The notes under the pieces are model-generated. The model had not been told where the DNA came from, made no database searches, and saw only the letters and a list, made by a program, of their open reading frames with translations. A stretch of 45,881 bases of DNA from Deltaproteobacteria bacterium (GTDB lineage Bacteria; Desulfobacterota; Desulfarculia; Desulfarculales; Desulfarculaceae), in NCBI GenBank assembly GCA_020444205.1, contig JAHLLJ010000016.1, forward strand, positions 1-45,881, written 5' to 3'. Below are positions 7,380-15,809 of this stretch, one piece after another. The first letter of the stretch is position 1; the number at the start of each line of letters is the position of its first letter. The position numbers and the translations under genes were made by a program.

Positions 7380-8645
7380 CTAGCTGAAGAAAAGACCAAA
7401 GGGCATGTTGCCCTCATCGTCAAAAGGCATATCCCGCAGCTCGCCCTCCAAAGTGATTTCTTCCATGGCCTCGGCCTCTTCCATCAGGGCCTGGGACACA
7501 AACATTCGCTCCAGCTCCAGGGTGTTTTTAATCCACACCACCCGGGCCTGGCTGGGGTCGTCAACCCCTATGGTGTTCAAGGCATCGATAACCGCGCCTT
7601 TGTCATGGTCATAAGCCAGGGGTATGCGCCCCTTTTCCGGCACCGAGGCGGTAATGCAGTTTACCCTGGTTTTGTGCAGATCGATCTTGTCCACCAAACG
7701 GCGCACCGTGAAATCAGCGGTGCCCATTCCCAAGGCGTTGCCCTCGCTCTCGGGCGTCAGGTCGCGCACGAAAATACGCTTAAAATGGCGCTCCGTGGGC
7801 TCCGGGGTCACCTGATTCATCACCCGGCCGGTGACGTTGGAGTCCATGCCGCTGCCACTGACGTTCTTGCCCATCTCGTCCACGATCAGCAAGTCCACAT
7901 TTTTAAAAGGCACCCTGCCCATAAGATCACGGGCCTTTGCCAGCAACTCCGCATCGGTCTTCATGAACTCCCGGGGGCCGCAAACCTTCAGGTAGGCGGT
8001 GCGCTCAAAGTGATTTTCCACCAGGGCCACGCCGCAGAGCACCGGAACCTTGCCCATGACCACCCCGGCGATCTCCCGGACCACCTGGTCGAAACCGTGG
8101 GCATAAAACTGGGAGTGGGCCAGCTTGGCTCCGGCTTCCTTGCCCATGCCTATGGTGAGCATCTTGCATAGGCCGCTTTCCACCACGCCCCGGAAGCTGG
8201 TGTGAGGCTTTACCCGGTTGACCACCACCACGTGATCCGCTTCGACAAAATCGCGGCCAATGATCACCGGCTGACCGTAACTGGTTTCCCCAATGATCTC
8301 GGTGGCCATGGAAGACTTGATGGGCACGCCCACCGTCTCCTGGGTGATGCCCAGGTGCTCCAGCATGTCTTGCTGGCCCTGGTCGGTGGCCCCGCCGTGG
8401 CTGCCCATGGCCGGGGCCACGAAAGGCTTGGCTCCCAGGCGCGTAAAGTACTCAGCCACCGCGGCGATGGCCGCGGTCATGTCGGTGACCCCCCGGCTGC
8501 CCGCGGTGATGGCCACCGTCTGCCCTGGTTGCACCTTGTCCGTCAGGTTCAGGGCCTCCAGGCCCCTGCGGACCTCAAAGGGCACCTCCACGGCCTCTGG
8601 GGAAGCAATATGGTGCCTTACCATTACTAATTTAGGAAAATTCAT
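7380..8645 (-). CDS. LarA-like protein (lactate racemase/DUF2088 superfamily)
   Basis: The 421-residue protein belongs to the LarA superfamily. LarA racemises lactate with a nickel-pincer nucleotide cofactor, and relatives act on other 2-hydroxy acids and sugar acids. Seen here: GSRGVTDM (49-56), GSHGG (81-85), VVNRVKPHTSFRG (142-153), and SGLCKMLTIGMGK with K161 and H177 in the region where LarA holds its cofactor lysine and histidines. The exact ligand match cannot be proven by eye. It is the last gene of the long minus-strand dehydrogenase/Liv/AOR cluster, 200 bases after the AOR stop. A hydroxy-acid racemase or epimerase would fit at the end of an alcohol-to-acid pathway. No LarB, LarC or LarE cofactor genes are in the window. 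Confidence 0.75.
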   Translation of the reverse strand: MNFPKLVMVRHHIASPEAVEVPFEVRRGLEALNLTDKVQPGQTVAITAGSRGVTDMTAAIAAVAEYFTRLGAKPFVAPAMGSHGGATDQGQQDMLEHLGITQETVGVPIKSSMATEIIGETSYGQPVIIGRDFVEADHVVVVNRVKPHTSFRGVVESGLCKMLTIGMGKEAGAKLAHSQFYAHGFDQVVREIAGVVMGKVPVLCGVALVENHFERTAYLKVCGPREFMKTDAELLAKARDLMGRVPFKNVDLLIVDEMGKNVSGSGMDSNVTGRVMNQVTPEPTERHFKRIFVRDLTPESEGNALGMGTADFTVRRLVDKIDLHKTRVNCITASVPEKGRIPLAYDHDKGAVIDALNTIGVDDPSQARVVWIKNTLELERMFVSQALMEEAEAMEEITLEGELRDMPFDDEGNMPFGLFFS

Positions 8646-8845
8646 TGTCCAGACCTTACCTCACACGCCGCTCTGGCTGCGCTCATTGGGCGGCTTCCAC
8701 CGCCGGTTGTCTTCCATTCAATATGCGGCCTCGGAAATCACAATCTTTCGCAGGGCAGGTGAAGACGCCTTCTGGCGTCATGAGCCTGGAGGCCCGCGCG
8801 GCGATGTCTCTGCCGCCACGCAGGGCCATGTAATTATCGTCCCAC

Positions 8846-10681
8846 CTAGGCGATGCCCAGCTTAGCCAGGGTCTGCTGGGTGGGAATCCCTTCCTCGCTC
8901 CAGCCGCGATGCTTGTAGTAATCGCTGAGCAGGCGGCCTATGGGCGGCAGCTGGTTGGTGAGCTCCTCGCCTTCGCGGTTAAGGGTCATGAAGCGAGGCG
9001 GCAGGAAGTCATCCTTGCGGCTAACCCCCAGACGGGTGTTGTACAGCCGCTTGAGGGTAAACACGCGCTCACCCACCTTCATGAGCGACTCCACGTCCCA
9101 CTGCTTACCGGTTATCAGAGACATCCACTCTACTACGTTTTCAACAGTGACCGCCTTGCCGATCTGGGTGAAGCGGCACAGCAGGGCGCTGTCTTGCACG
9201 CACATCAGGTTTTGCAAGGTTGCGGTGAACGCCGCCTTGCCATCCACCTGATAGGCGTCTTGGGGCTCGTCGATGCCGATCTCGCTCATGGTCAAGGCCA
9301 ACTCGTAGGGATGGCTCCAACTGGCGTTGTGGCAGGCGCCGCGTCCGGCCGTGCCGTAGGACAGGGCTTGGCTGAAAAAACGCCTGGGATCGTGGGCCGA
9401 GGGCTCCAGGCCCTTTACGTGCACCGCGAACTCGCTGGCGTTGTGGCCCAAGGCCTCGGCCATGGCCGCGGAGCCTTGGCTCATCAGCTCGCCTATGCCC
9501 TCCCGCTTGCCCATCTTGTCCACCATCTTTACCAGGGCCTCGGCATTGCCCCAGGTCAGCTCCACCCCGCCGGTGTCCTCGGTGGTGATCAGGCCCTTTT
9601 CATAAGCTTCCATGGCAAAGGCGACGGTGGCCCCGGCGGATATGGTGTCCAGACCATAACGGTTGCACAGGTCGTTGGCCTTGCAAATGGCCGCCAGGTC
9701 ATCCACCAGGCACTCGCCGCCCATGGTGCCCATGGTCTCGTATTCCGGCCCAGCGCCTTCCAGCCCGGCATAAGGCCCTTCGGTGATCTTGATATGCCTG
9801 CCGCAGGCGATGGGGCAGCGCCAGCATCCCTTGCGCCCGGTGAGCACGGTGTCGTGCAGCACCACCCCGTTTATCTTGGACACCCCTTCCCAGCGTCCCT
9901 GCTTCCAGTTCTTCAGGGGGAAGTTGCCCGCTTTCTCATAGTTTTCCGCCCCGCCGCCGGTGCCGTATTGGCCGAAAGTTTCCGTGGCCTCGGTAATGTG
10001 CTTGAGCAGGCCCTTGACGCTTTTTTCCAGGCCCTCGGGGTCGGCCACCGGCGCCTGTCCCTTGCCCACGGCCACCATGGCCTTGAGATTCTTGGACCCC
10101 AGCACCGCGCCCAGGCCGGTGCGGGCCGCCGCCCTGGTCAGGGTGCCTATGTGGGGCACACCCGCAATGGGGGCCAGGCGCTCGCCGGCCTGGCCGATCA
10201 CCGCCGCCGCCGCCTTGTTGGAGGTCTGGGATTTGAGCCATTTGGCCGACTCCTCGGCATCCTGGCCCCAAATTTCCCCGGCGTCGCGAATTTCCACCTT
10301 GTCATCGCTTATGGCCACGTAGACCGGCTTATCGGCCTTGCCGGTTACCACCACTCCGTCGTAGCCCGCTTTTTTGAGCATCACCCCCCAGGAGCCGCCC
10401 ACGTTGGCCTCACCGAATATGCCGGTCAGGGGAGAGCGGGCCACTATGTGATGGCGCCCCGCGGAAGGCACCCTGGTGCCGGTAAAGGGACCGGTCATGG
10501 CGATGAATACGTTGTCCGGGCTCAGGGGCTCGGTGTCGGCCGTGGTTTCGTCGTAGAGCAGCTTGGCCGCCACTCCCGCACCGCCCATGAGAGAGTCGGT
10601 CAACTGGGGATCGAGGTCTTGGGTTTTAATCTCGCGCCGGTTCAAATCCACCCTAAGAAGTTTGTGGTGATATCCACTCAT
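8846..10681 (-). CDS. aor: Aldehyde:ferredoxin oxidoreductase (tungsten AOR family)
   Basis: The 611-residue protein matches AOR in length and plan. It oxidises aldehydes to carboxylic acids with ferredoxin, using a tungsten bis-pterin and one [4Fe-4S] cluster. Seen: the N-terminal LLRVDLNRREI and GGAGVAAKLLYDE; SPLTGIFGEANVGGSWG (83-99); the cluster cysteines CWRCPIAC (C286, C289, C293) with the fourth in DSALLC (C502); the pterin-contact stretch GLDTISAGATVAFAMEAYEKG (344-363); and PSAHDPR. The start is the ATG at 10681 because GGAGG lies 8 bases before it; the in-frame TTG at 10699 lies inside the end of the upstream MoaD-like gene. That gene is immediately upstream, and two alcohol dehydrogenases lie further upstream, so it probably oxidises the aldehydes they make. 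Confidence 0.95.
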   Translation of the reverse strand: MSGYHHKLLRVDLNRREIKTQDLDPQLTDSLMGGAGVAAKLLYDETTADTEPLSPDNVFIAMTGPFTGTRVPSAGRHHIVARSPLTGIFGEANVGGSWGVMLKKAGYDGVVVTGKADKPVYVAISDDKVEIRDAGEIWGQDAEESAKWLKSQTSNKAAAAVIGQAGERLAPIAGVPHIGTLTRAAARTGLGAVLGSKNLKAMVAVGKGQAPVADPEGLEKSVKGLLKHITEATETFGQYGTGGGAENYEKAGNFPLKNWKQGRWEGVSKINGVVLHDTVLTGRKGCWRCPIACGRHIKITEGPYAGLEGAGPEYETMGTMGGECLVDDLAAICKANDLCNRYGLDTISAGATVAFAMEAYEKGLITTEDTGGVELTWGNAEALVKMVDKMGKREGIGELMSQGSAAMAEALGHNASEFAVHVKGLEPSAHDPRRFFSQALSYGTAGRGACHNASWSHPYELALTMSEIGIDEPQDAYQVDGKAAFTATLQNLMCVQDSALLCRFTQIGKAVTVENVVEWMSLITGKQWDVESLMKVGERVFTLKRLYNTRLGVSRKDDFLPPRFMTLNREGEELTNQLPPIGRLLSDYYKHRGWSEEGIPTQQTLAKLGIA

Positions 10682-10695
10682 GACAGGTCCCTCCG

Positions 10696-10962
10696 TCAAC
10701 CACCGGTAACCGGCGGAAATAGTTTCAAGTCATCCCCATCGTCAACGAGGTCATCGAGCTTTAGGAATTTTCCCGAGGAAAATACGCTGAGGTGGGCCCC
10801 CAAAAGGGCGTCATTTTGATAGCGCAGGTACTTGGAGAAAACCTCGTAGTCCCGCGCCAAGAGCCTCAAGACCTCGCGCATGGCAATGGGGCTTTGTAGG
10901 TTGATTTCTATGCAGGAAGTGCCTGCCAATTTTTCAAAGGCCTGGGAAAGCTCCACTCGCAT
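10696..10962 (-). CDS. MoaD/ThiS-like sulfur-carrier protein
   Basis: The 88-residue ubiquitin-fold protein ends in FPPVTGG, the Gly-Gly tail that MoaD and ThiS proteins need for adenylation and thiocarboxylation. MoaD supplies the sulfurs of the molybdopterin dithiolene. The start MRVELSQAFEKLAG and the penultimate DDGDDLKLFPPV strand match MoaD. Its stop lies 15 bases before the AOR start codon, so the two are almost certainly translated together. A copy placed directly before AOR suggests a dedicated carrier for the tungstopterin of that enzyme, an arrangement seen in other AOR loci. GGGAG precedes the ATG. No MoaE or MoeB partner is nearby. Confidence 0.85.
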   Translation of the reverse strand: MRVELSQAFEKLAGTSCIEINLQSPIAMREVLRLLARDYEVFSKYLRYQNDALLGAHLSVFSSGKFLKLDDLVDDGDDLKLFPPVTGG

Positions 10963-11016
10963 GACCCGATCGCTCCCGGGGGCAATAAAAGCGAAAGGCC
11001 TCTGGCTCGGCGCTCA

Positions 11017-12039
11017 TCAGACAACCAGGACGGGCTTGAGCAGTTGCCCGGCCAAGGCTTCTTGGAAGGCGTCCTCGGCATTTTCCAGAGGAAACTGCTG
11101 AGCCAGTGCTGAAAAATCCATGGCCTGGTCCGCCATCAGGCTTATAGCTTGCTGATAGTCCCGCATGGTGCTGGCATAGCTGAGCAGAAGGCTCAGCTCG
11201 TCGCGCACGGCCGGGCTGGGGAACCAGGTCATCTCGCGGTTGTACAAGGCCACGATGAGAATGGTCCCGCCCCGGCGCACCAGGCTGAAGCCTGATTTCA
11301 GAGCAGGCACCGCGCCGGAAGCCTCTATAAACAGGTCGGCCACGCCGCCGAAGGTAGAGCGCACCAACTCCTCGGGCGACTCACCTTCCACGATGGCCGT
11401 CTCCACCCCCAGCCGCTGGGCCGCGGGCAGGCGCACCGTGGCATCACTATTCATGCCCAGGAGCAGCACCTTGGCCCCGTGCAGCTTTGCCAGCCCGGCG
11501 CAAAACAAGCCAATGGGGCCCGGACCGCTGACCACCACCTTGTCGCCGGGACGGATCACCGTTCGGCGCAAGGCGTGCAGGGCCACCGAGACCGGCTCCA
11601 CCAAAGTGGCTAGGCGCAAATCCAGCTTGTCCGGCAGAGGCAGGATCTGCTCCGCCTTGACCACCGAGAAGGCGGCCATGGCGCCGTCGAAATGCAGGCC
11701 GATGACTTGGCGGTCCAGGCACAAGTTGCTGTCGCCCGCCAGGCAGGTTGAGCATTTCAGACAGCCTTGTATGGCCATGGCCGTGACGTGCCGCCCAACC
11801 ATCTCCGGGTCCACGCCGGGACCGGTTTCCACTACCACCCCTGCCAACTCATGGCCCAAGATCACCGGCGGAGTTACGAACTCATACCCGGGATCAGAGT
11901 TGAACGCGTGCAGGTCGCTGCCGCAGATGCCGGCGCCGGCCACCTTGACGAGCACCTCACCGGGTCCGGGCTCGGGCCGGGGTACATCCATGATCGCGGC
12001 CTGCCCCGGCTCCTTGCCATGTTTTACAAAGGCCTTCAT
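11017..12039 (-). CDS. Zinc-dependent medium-chain alcohol/polyol dehydrogenase
   Basis: The 340-residue MDR-family enzyme interconverts an alcohol and an aldehyde or ketone with NAD(P). Catalytic zinc ligands are C39 (AGICGSDLH) and H63-E64 (GHE). The structural zinc is bound by the four cysteines C93, C96, C99 and C107. The nucleotide-binding Rossmann motif is GPGPIGLF (about 174-181). The general look is that of threonine, sorbitol or other polyol dehydrogenases; the substrate cannot be read from sequence. It lies 7 bases after the livF stop and about 50 bases before the MoaD-like gene, so it links the transporter to the AOR unit. With the iron alcohol dehydrogenase and SDR it is the third dehydrogenase of the cluster. 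Confidence 0.9.
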   Translation of the reverse strand: MKAFVKHGKEPGQAAIMDVPRPEPGPGEVLVKVAGAGICGSDLHAFNSDPGYEFVTPPVILGHELAGVVVETGPGVDPEMVGRHVTAMAIQGCLKCSTCLAGDSNLCLDRQVIGLHFDGAMAAFSVVKAEQILPLPDKLDLRLATLVEPVSVALHALRRTVIRPGDKVVVSGPGPIGLFCAGLAKLHGAKVLLLGMNSDATVRLPAAQRLGVETAIVEGESPEELVRSTFGGVADLFIEASGAVPALKSGFSLVRRGGTILIVALYNREMTWFPSPAVRDELSLLLSYASTMRDYQQAISLMADQAMDFSALAQQFPLENAEDAFQEALAGQLLKPVLVV

Positions 12040-12046
12040 GGTTTGC

Positions 12047-12751
12047 CTACTTGCCTAGATACACAGTCTTGACGTAATCGTCGTTGGCGATCTCCGCGCT
12101 GGGCCCGTGCAGAACCACGGTCCCTTTCTCCATGATGTAGGCCTCATCGGCTATCTTCAAGGCATGGTTGACCTGCTGCTCCACCAGGAAGATGGTCACG
12201 CCGGTCTTGGCGATCTCGGTGACCATCTTAAACATCTCCTGCACCAAAACCGGCGAGAGGCCCAGGGACATCTCGTCGATCATCAAAAGGCGCGGTTCGG
12301 TCATCAGCCCTCTGGCGATGGCGCACATTTGCTGCTCGCCGCCGGAGAGCGAACCCGCTTGCTGGGAGGAGCGCTCCCTGAGGATAGGGAACAGGTCGTA
12401 CATCTTGTCCAGGTTCTTCTGGAGGTCCTTGCGGGCGTGCTTGGCGTAAGCACCCATCTCCAGGTTTTCCAGCACGGTCAAGGTGCCGAAGAGCCTGCGG
12501 CCCTCGGGAACCAGAGCGACGCCCAGGGACACGATGTCTTCTGGGTTCATGGCATTGATGTGCTGCCCCTGGAAGGTGATGCTGCCCTTGCGATAAGGGA
12601 CCATGCCGCTGATGGTGGAAAGCAGGGTGGTTTTACCCGCCGCGTTAGGCCCCAGCAGAGCCACGATCTTGCCTTCCTTGACTTCCAGGTTCACGTCCCT
12701 TAGCGCCTGGAAATCCCCGTAATAGGAATCCACCTTTTCGATGTTTAACAC
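12047..12751 (-). CDS. livF: Liv-type ABC transporter ATP-binding protein (LivF)
   Basis: The 234-residue ATPase energises a high-affinity amino-acid/amide-type importer. The Walker A is GPNAAGKTT, where the usual glycine after Asn is alanine; the signature is LSGGEQQ; Walker B is LLMIDEMSLGL; and the switch His lies in FLVEQQVNHAL. The GTG at 12751 is chosen as start because GAGGAGG lies 7 bases before it and the protein then begins VLNIEKVDSYYG, typical for LivF. The longer frame would add 13 atypical residues. The gene overlaps the end of livG by 7 bases, pointing to translational coupling. The substrate is set by LivK and may not be an amino acid here. Confidence 0.94.
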   Translation of the reverse strand: MLNIEKVDSYYGDFQALRDVNLEVKEGKIVALLGPNAAGKTTLLSTISGMVPYRKGSITFQGQHINAMNPEDIVSLGVALVPEGRRLFGTLTVLENLEMGAYAKHARKDLQKNLDKMYDLFPILRERSSQQAGSLSGGEQQMCAIARGLMTEPRLLMIDEMSLGLSPVLVQEMFKMVTEIAKTGVTIFLVEQQVNHALKIADEAYIMEKGTVVLHGPSAEIANDDYVKTVYLGK

Positions 12752-13470
12752 TCTGGCGCCTCCTCGCCCAGATACGCCGTGATAACGCACTGGTCACTGG
12801 TCACTTCGTCGGGTGTGCCGCAGGCGATGAGCGCGCCTTGGTCCATCACCAACACCCGCTCGGATATGGCCATCATGGCATCCATAAGGTGCTCGATGAA
12901 CAAGATGGTCACACCGCTGTCGCGAACCTGACGGATCAGGGGCAGGTTTTCGGCCACCTCCGCGGGGTTCAAGCCGGCCAAGACCTCATCCAGGAGCAAG
13001 AGCTTGGGTTTGGTGGCCAAAGCCCGGGCCACCTCGATGCGCTTGCGCTGGGCCAGAGTAAGGTTGGCGGGCATCTTGTCGGCCAGCTTGTCTATCTTCA
13101 CCATTTCCAGGATCTCGTAGGCCTTTTCCCGGGCCTCCTTGGAAGTCTTGTAATGAGCGAAGATGGGCACCATGACGTTTTCCAAGACCGTCATGTCAAA
13201 GGGACGCACCACCTGGAAGGTCCTGCCCACACCCATGGTGCTGCGTTTGTAGGGCGGCAGCTTGGTAAGCTCCTCGCCCTCCAGCTTGATGGTGCCCCGG
13301 TCACTGGCCAGCAGGCCGGAGATCAGGTTGAACAGGGTGGTCTTGCCCGCGCCGTTGGGGCCGATAAGGCCCAGGATCTCTCCGCGGCGCACCTCGAAGC
13401 TGACCTCGCTCACCGCGGCCAAGCCGCCGAAGTTCTTGGTCAGGTCTTTAACTACTAGCAGGTCATCCAT
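12745..13470 (-). CDS. livG: Liv-type ABC transporter ATP-binding protein (LivG)
   Basis: The 241-residue ATPase is the partner of LivF. It shows Walker A GPNGAGKTT, a Q-loop at RTFQVVRPF, the insert region LENVMVPIFAHYKTS typical of LivG, and Walker B LLLLDEVLAGLNP. The ABC signature reads LTLAQRKR rather than LSGGQ or LSYGQ, which is within LivG variation. It sits between livM (20-base gap) and livF (7-base overlap). A GGTGA precedes the ATG. Confidence 0.94.
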   Translation of the reverse strand: MDDLLVVKDLTKNFGGLAAVSEVSFEVRRGEILGLIGPNGAGKTTLFNLISGLLASDRGTIKLEGEELTKLPPYKRSTMGVGRTFQVVRPFDMTVLENVMVPIFAHYKTSKEAREKAYEILEMVKIDKLADKMPANLTLAQRKRIEVARALATKPKLLLLDEVLAGLNPAEVAENLPLIRQVRDSGVTILFIEHLMDAMMAISERVLVMDQGALIACGTPDEVTSDQCVITAYLGEEAPEC

Positions 13471-13490
13471 AATTTCACCATTCCAGCCGG

Positions 13491-14474
13491 CTAGTTGTCC
13501 GCCGCCGATGAGTCACCGGATTGCTTCTTTTTAAACCAGGGCTCCACTAACGAGATGATGCCGCCCGGCACGAAGTTGACCACCGCGATTAGCATAAGGC
13601 CGTACACCACGAAGTTCAGGCCTTGTTGGATGGTCCCCAGGTAGAAGCGCAGGAACTCGCCCAGCGGAGTCATGATGATGGCGCCGATAACCGGCCCCCA
13701 GACTGTTCCCATGCCGCCGATGATGCCGTTCATGGCCGGTTGCAGAGAGAACAAGTCAAGGGAGAAGGCGGTGCCGGGCTCAAGCACGTAGTTGTAGAAC
13801 ACGTAGAACACCGCGATCATGCCGGTGAGCCCCGAGCTCCACATCAGGCCCAGGAAGTGCGACTTAGCTGTGTTGATGCCCAAGGCGCGGGCCGCGTCCT
13901 CATCGGCCGCCGCGGCCCTGAGGTGATAACCCAGGGAGGAGGAGCGAATCCACCAGGCCAGGACAATCACCAAAATGGCCAGCCCCAGGGCGATGTAGTA
14001 AAACGGCGCGCCGCTGGTGAAGGTCAGGTTGAGCCAGCTCGGCTTAAAGGGAATGTTGATGCCCACCGAGCCGTTGGTCAGAGCGCGCCAATCCACGGCC
14101 ACCATGCGCAGCACCTCGGCGAAGGCGATGGAGGCCAGGGTGAAAAAGGGGCCCTTGAGGCGGATAAGGGGGAAGCTCATGATCACCCCGCCCAGCATGG
14201 CCACAAAGGTGCCGGCCACCACGCCGATAAAGGGAGAGATGCCGAGCTTTACATATAGTATGGAAGCGGTATAGGCCCCCAGGCCAAAGAAGGCCGCGTG
14301 TCCCAGGGAAAACTTGCCGCCAAAGGCCGGGATGTTCCAGGCCGCGGTCAAGGCAACGTAGAAGAACACCAGGGTGAACATGTGCAGGACAAAGGTGGAG
14401 GTGAAGAACAGGGGCACCACCAACAAGGCCAGTAAAAGGATGGCCGCGGCTGTTTTAAGCTTGCTATTTCTCAC
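13491..14474 (-). CDS. livM: Liv-type ABC transporter permease (LivM)
   Basis: The 327-residue membrane protein has about nine hydrophobic segments. It includes the Liv permease loop GKFSLGHAAFFGLGAYTASIL and the C-terminal GGMGTVWGPVIGAIIMTPLGEFLR, which contacts the ATPases. It starts with GTG at 14474 in the sequence GTGA, which overlaps the livH stop by 4 bases; GAGGAGG lies upstream within the end of livH. With LivH it forms the membrane channel of the importer. Confidence 0.94.
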   Translation of the reverse strand: MRNSKLKTAAAILLLALLVVPLFFTSTFVLHMFTLVFFYVALTAAWNIPAFGGKFSLGHAAFFGLGAYTASILYVKLGISPFIGVVAGTFVAMLGGVIMSFPLIRLKGPFFTLASIAFAEVLRMVAVDWRALTNGSVGINIPFKPSWLNLTFTSGAPFYYIALGLAILVIVLAWWIRSSSLGYHLRAAAADEDAARALGINTAKSHFLGLMWSSGLTGMIAVFYVFYNYVLEPGTAFSLDLFSLQPAMNGIIGGMGTVWGPVIGAIIMTPLGEFLRFYLGTIQQGLNFVVYGLMLIAVVNFVPGGIISLVEPWFKKKQSGDSSAADN

Positions 14475-15358
14475 TTTAAACCAACCTCCTCGGAGCCTGC
14501 ACCCTTGCCGAAGATTCCTTGGGGCCTAATGAGGACAGCGATGATGAAGATGCCGAAATAGATCGCTTCCTTCAGGGCCGGGGAAACGTAAGTGCCTCCT
14601 ACGGCCTCGACTACGCCGATGAAAAGTCCCGCCAGGAAGGTTCCGGTCATGCTGCCCAGGCCACCCAGCACCACCACGATGAAAGCGATGAGGGTGAAGG
14701 GGATGCCCACGGTGGGATACACCGAGCTGAAGGGCATGAGCAAAACCCCGCCCAAGGCCGAGAACACACAACCGATGCCAAAAGCCAACATGTAGAGCTT
14801 TTGCACCTTCACGCCCATCAGGCGGGCGATGGTGGGGTCTTCCACGATGGCCCTCAGGGCCTTGCCCGTGTAGGTGTTTTTAAGGAAATAGTAGAGCAAG
14901 ATAATGGAACCGAGAGCGGCGAAGAAGGCCACCAGCCGGGGTACGCTGATGAATATGCCTCCCCACTCCATGGTGCTCATGCCATAGGAAACCTGAACCG
15001 TGCGGAAGTTGCCCGTACATACGATCAACGCTACGTTCTGCAAGATCAGCGACAAGGCCACGGTGGCGAAGATCTTCATGTTGGCCGAGGAAGTCTGGAT
15101 CGGCTGGACTATCACCCGCTGGATGAATACGCCGAACAAGAACATCACCGGCAACACGATTATCGTCGACACGTAGGGGTCCATGCCGAAGAAATAGTTG
15201 AGCCAGAAGGTCAGGTACATGGCAACCATGACCATCTCGCCGTGAGCGAAGTTGATGATGCGGATCACGCCGAAGATCAGGTTTAACCCGATACTGATAA
15301 GTGCGTAGATCCCACCGAGAAGGAGACCCGATACGCAGACTTGAACAATCAACTCCAT
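14471..15358 (-). CDS. livH: Liv-type ABC transporter permease (LivH)
   Basis: The 295-residue membrane protein has eight or so hydrophobic segments. It shows the hallmarks GLLLGGIYALISIGLNLIFG and INFAHGEMVMVAMYL near the N terminus, DPTIARLMGVKVQKLYMLAFGIG in the middle, and VVVLGGLGSMTGTFLAGLFIGVVE near the end. It is separated from livK by about 450 bases of non-coding, hairpin-rich DNA, unusual because livKHMGF sets are normally tight. GGAAG precedes the ATG by about 10 bases. Confidence 0.94.
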   Translation of the reverse strand: MELIVQVCVSGLLLGGIYALISIGLNLIFGVIRIINFAHGEMVMVAMYLTFWLNYFFGMDPYVSTIIVLPVMFLFGVFIQRVIVQPIQTSSANMKIFATVALSLILQNVALIVCTGNFRTVQVSYGMSTMEWGGIFISVPRLVAFFAALGSIILLYYFLKNTYTGKALRAIVEDPTIARLMGVKVQKLYMLAFGIGCVFSALGGVLLMPFSSVYPTVGIPFTLIAFIVVVLGGLGSMTGTFLAGLFIGVVEAVGGTYVSPALKEAIYFGIFIIAVLIRPQGIFGKGAGSEEVGLK

Positions 15359-15561
15359 AGGTACTCTACTTCCATCTTTGGTTTTAGATGGTCCTTGTGG
15401 GAGGCGACCAAACCATGATCCCAGGCTCTCAATGAAAGCGCCATCAGAAGGTAGGGGCCGATGCCTCGCACCCTGCTTGTCGCTTTATCGCCCTTGCCGG
15501 ACCCGGCAACCAACCGCCTGGTCCTTAGATTCAGGCCGGGAGCTATCCCGTGCCCCTTGCC

Positions 15562-15612
15562 CGGAGGCCCGGCGGCGCCATCTTCTTGGCGCCTTTTGCC
15601 GGGCCGCCTCCG
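15562..15612. repeat. Long GC-rich imperfect inverted repeat
   Basis: The outer arms are CGGAGGCCCGGC and its complement interrupted by three bases near the right end. The inner arms GGCGCC / GGCGCC flank an 8-base loop. On the minus strand it would fold into a long, very stable stem in the livK-livH spacer. There is no T-tract. Confidence 0.5.
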
Positions 15613-15759
15613 CGAGAGGCGCGGAACCAGCCTGAGCAGGGTGCCCTCAGGGCCAGAGCCAAGCCGCTTTCCCGGTCCACCAACGGTAGTTCCGGTGCTT
15701 GCCGCCTCGCCTGTGCGCCGTATCGGCGCCTGAGCCGTAGCCCTCTGGCCGTGTTGGTG

Positions 15760-15795
15760 TACCGGCGTTTCCCCCCGGAGAGGGAAACGCCGGTA
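15760..15795 (-). terminator. Stem-loop directly downstream of livK
   Basis: A perfect 14-base stem (TACCGGCGTTTCCC at 15760-15773, complement at 15782-15795) with an 8-base loop begins 15 bases after the livK stop. It lacks a T-tract, so it is more likely an mRNA-stabilising 3' structure or partial attenuator than a full rho-independent terminator. Confidence 0.6.
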
Positions 15796-15809
15796 ATGCT
15801 TGGGATCTA

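Larger units (their letters stand above)
15359..15809. other. Hairpin-rich spacer between livK and livH
   Basis: About 450 bases with no credible gene. Several open frames cross it on both strands, but none has a family motif. It contains two strong stem-loops, listed separately, one directly after livK and one in the middle. This arrangement could raise the level of the binding protein relative to the permeases by protecting or terminating the livK message; that is inference. Confidence 0.5.

Noticed and set aside
8909-10819. 636-codon open frame on the plus strand opposite AOR
   Set aside because: It is the antisense of a clear AOR gene in GC-rich DNA. The translation is low-complexity Gly/His/Ala-rich and shows no family motif.
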